Positions 61,818-64,000 of a stretch of 64,000 nt of DNA are shown here, piece after piece. Source of the stretch: Cyprinodon diabolis (taxonomy: Eukaryota > Chordata > Actinopteri > Cyprinodontiformes > Cyprinodontidae); assembly GCA_030533445.1 (NCBI GenBank), contig CM060069.1, positions 34,272,337 through 34,336,336 of the forward strand. The letters run 5' to 3'. A model generated the notes under the pieces. It was not told where the DNA came from. It saw nothing but the letters and a program-made list of their open reading frames with translations, and made no database searches. The stretch's first letter is position 1. Every line of letters begins with the position of its first letter. Position numbers and translations under genes: made by a program.

Positions 61818-62051
61818 TTAGTCCACAATTAACTGCAATTTCTTCTGGTGCACATGACTCCTGGCGTCAGTGCTGGTCACAACATTGGTGACAGGGAGGG
61901 TCACTCTGTGGGGGTCTGGACATTCTCGAGCAATGTGGCCCTCCTTATCACAGTTGTAGCACCTATTGTATTTTCTAAGTGACCCCTTGTTTTTCCACCG
62001 GGACCACCGGCCCCTCCCTTGAGCCCAATTATGGTCCAAACTTTGCTTCAT
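61818..62051 (-). pseudogene. gag: ERV copy 2 nucleocapsid zinc knuckle
   Basis: Minus-strand frame with one CCHC knuckle, CYNCDKEGHIARECP (C-x2-C-x4-H-x4-C), preceded by a basic Arg/Lys/Trp-rich segment, as in retroviral nucleocapsid that binds genomic RNA. The upstream capsid is not recognisable and the frame is isolated. Confidence 0.85.
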
Positions 62052-62771
62052 AGCTGTTTCTATGTTTTAGCTTGCACAATCCACTTATTTAATCCCTCTA
62101 ATTTTTTTATTCCCTGTATGTAGCTTGCATGACTAAAATAATTTTCTTGTGGGTCATTAATTTTTAAATTTTGGTTCCGGAATTATAGTTTTGGAGACCC
62201 TGCAGATGCATTAGGAAGGCTGTCAATTAGAACAATGCTGCAGTCATCGCTCCACTGACATCCCCCCTGCGCTCTTATGCAGATTTAAGCTGTCTCCTTC
62301 TAAACTGTGTTTCATTATTTTTTGGACACACAAACAACTTAAAAGACCCACAAACATAGAAACACATAATATTAAAACCGGACAAACACAACATTAGATC
62401 TATTTATTTAGGTTTTCATCGTATCTGCTTTGTGCATGTATCATGCTCTAACTTCCACTCCTACAAGTATTTTAAATAACTTGGATCAATCTGACACAAA
62501 TTTTACATCTCCTTTATGATCTTCTCTATACTCTTCCCTGAACCCATCCTTTTTAATTCTTTTACTCCCCTGACTCACTTTAGTTCTATTATTTTATCAT
62601 TTAGTTCTTATTATTTTATCTTAGAATAGAGGCGTCCCTCAAACCCATATTTTTTCCAAACTATATATTTAAGTGATTATTATTATTATTATTTTTTGTT
62701 GGATCCTGCACTTCTACAACTTCTAATCATAGATTCTAAATTATCTCGAATTTATTTTGACCTTTTCCCAT
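62052..62771 (-). pseudogene. gag: ERV copy 2 gag 5' region, degraded
   Basis: A Met-Gly start is retained on the minus strand at 62769-62771 (MGKGQ), at the same place after ATTCTTT as in copy 1, but a stop follows within about a dozen codons. A (TTA)n-like run lies near 62677-62694. The rest is not alignable by eye. Confidence 0.5.
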
Positions 62772-63215
62772 TTGAAAGAATTTAGTCCAGTACAAACACC
62801 TAGGGTATTCTACGCACTGGATGTTTATTCAGCAGGACAGCACCCAAACAATGTTGTGGTAATTTCTGCTTCTACCTTTTCAGGTGAGAAATTCTTGCCT
62901 CTGCATCCACAAGAGTTGTACTGTATTAACCCCTGCTGTTTTAATATGAAACAACAGAACCTGAAAGGTTCGATTGTTTCCTGACACACTCCCACACAGT
63001 CACACACACCTATTCTAAGGCCTAAGATATTTTTTTTATTTTAACCAACATAGACAAAAAAAAAAACATTTATCGTGTACACTTTGGAGTCTCCAGCTCC
63101 AGGCCCTCAGACGAACCGGATACCCAGATCCCATATCTGTCAACAAAACTTGGCTTCAGTCCTGATCAGTCCTCAGCTTGAGTCGTCACCAGGATATCCA
63201 GGGCAGGGCTGGACC
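62772..63215 (-). other. ERV copy 2 leader
   Basis: Minus-strand match to 11285-11655 of copy 1 (CCTAGGTGTTTGTACTGGAC, TGCAGAGGCAAGAATTTCTC, GGAGCTGGAGACTCC). It carries one leader repeat unit instead of about five, and continues past the solo LTR to the window edge (63933-64000). Confidence 0.85.
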
Positions 63216-63927
63216 TGTCATGATTGGTTTAATATCAAACCCACATGCAGAACACAAAGGAGGCTGGGTAAAAGTTTAACAGAGTTTATTAAAGATGTTT
63301 GACACAAAAGACATGAACTGGATCTGGAACAGGTCCGGGGTTGGGTTCACTGAAGTCTGCAGAGATGATAGTTTGATTAGCTGGGCAGACAGATGATTAA
63401 AGAGTCCTTTAGATAATTCTGATTCTACCTTGACGGGGTCCAGGCTTCTCTTGTGAGAGAGGGAACCGTTGGGTCCAGAGACTGTTGGTTCAGCAGAGTG
63501 CTCAAGCAGCTGCAGCGTCTAGCTTCTGACTTTGAATGGCAGACCTTGATCAGAGTCTCCAGCTCTTCACAGAGAGCAGCAGGGGAAATCCAAAATAGGA
63601 ATCTTCAGGTTTGGCTCACCAGGGCTGGAAGGCAGGTTAAGCTCACCCAGAGCTTCAGGCTTGAGACAGGTTTCCTGTGAGCAAAGACAGGAAGGTTAGA
63701 ACCAGTTTTCTCACTTAGAGACAACTAAGATTCTTCAGGTAACAGAGGCTCAGGTTGCTAACCAAACTAAGGTCAACACTGCGGCGTCGAAGAAAGGTCT
63801 GGCAGCTGCTTATGAAGGGCAGGTCTCCTGATGAGTAGATGCGTCTCAGGTGTGCTGGAGGGCTCCAGCCCAGGAGACCCACAGCGCACTCTGCTGGTGG
63901 AAGGTGGTACATCTCCAGATCCCAACA
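63216..63927 (-). mobile_element. Solo LTR in the ERV copy 2 leader
   Basis: 712 bp, TGTCATGATTGG...CCCAACA, flanked by GGACC (63211-63215 and 63928-63932). It is the close relative of 2690-3412. The sequence on both sides is continuous ERV leader as judged from copy 1 (10680-10730), so the insertion came after the ERV. Confidence 0.9.
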
Positions 63928-64000
63928 GGACCAACCTATTGGCTCCGTCCGACAAAGGGTGGACGGCTGTCGACAGTTTCTTGGCCTTGGTCCCGCACGG

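Larger units (their letters stand above)
58918..64000 (-). mobile_element. Endogenous retrovirus copy 2, minus strand, cut by window end
   Basis: Read on the minus strand from the right edge: leader with a single repeat unit, the solo LTR insertion (63216-63927), gag start near 62771, zinc knuckle (61818-62051), a diverged stretch, the integrase C-terminus, an env start, the polypurine tract and the 3' LTR. Leader and 3' regions align with ERV copy 1. The 5' LTR and primer site would lie beyond the window. Many stops; defective. Confidence 0.85.

Overview
The window looks like teleost fish nuclear DNA. It is A+T-rich with few long open frames, contains eukaryotic splice-like and poly(A)-like signals, and carries a fish-style mix of Tc1/mariner transposons, L2-type LINEs, tRNA-derived SINEs, hAT and MITE elements, Gypsy, BEL/Pao-like and retrovirus-like LTR elements, and long GATA, AT and GA microsatellites. 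No complete host gene is visible. The only long intact coding sequences are four Tc1-family transposases. Two short spliced-exon-like stretches near 34.9 kb and 36.9 kb are the only hints of a host gene.

Layout. 1-3.5 kb: a dead Tc1-like element whose right inverted repeat is split by a ~720-bp solo LTR. 6.9-14.25 kb: an L2 fragment, then a nest in which an L2 copy sits inside the 5' LTR of an endogenous retrovirus (ERV copy 1, tRNA-Phe primer site, GCATT target duplication), which itself sits in what looks like an old MITE. 17.6-23.2 kb: a decayed Gypsy element in which protease runs in frame straight into integrase (Gmr1-like pol order), split by an intact Tc1 element. 23.5-24.6 kb: an LTR split by a 392-bp MITE with hairpin termini. 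28.0 kb: a LINE reverse-transcriptase fragment. 33.1 kb: a solo LTR with a clean target duplication. 41.8, 50.0 and 54.8 kb: three near-identical 1248-bp Tc1 elements, each with an intact 343-aa transposase. 51.4-52.7 kb: an L2 tail and a BEL/Pao-like remnant. 57.2-58.06 kb: a hAT non-autonomous element with an exact 8-bp target duplication. 58.9 kb to the window end: ERV copy 2 on the minus strand, itself carrying a solo LTR.

How the parts relate. Nesting gives relative ages: the Gypsy and ERV bodies are old (stops, frameshifts, internal deletions), while the Tc1 copies inside or near them are intact and look recent. The two ERV copies share the same env-to-LTR junction, so a deleted, non-autonomous form was probably what was copied. 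The most informative observations are the three-copy Tc1 burst, the Gmr1-like pol order beside a SCAN-like gag, the shared ERV deletion and the nested insertions. Boundaries backed by target duplications are firm. Family names for degraded repeats are from recognition alone.
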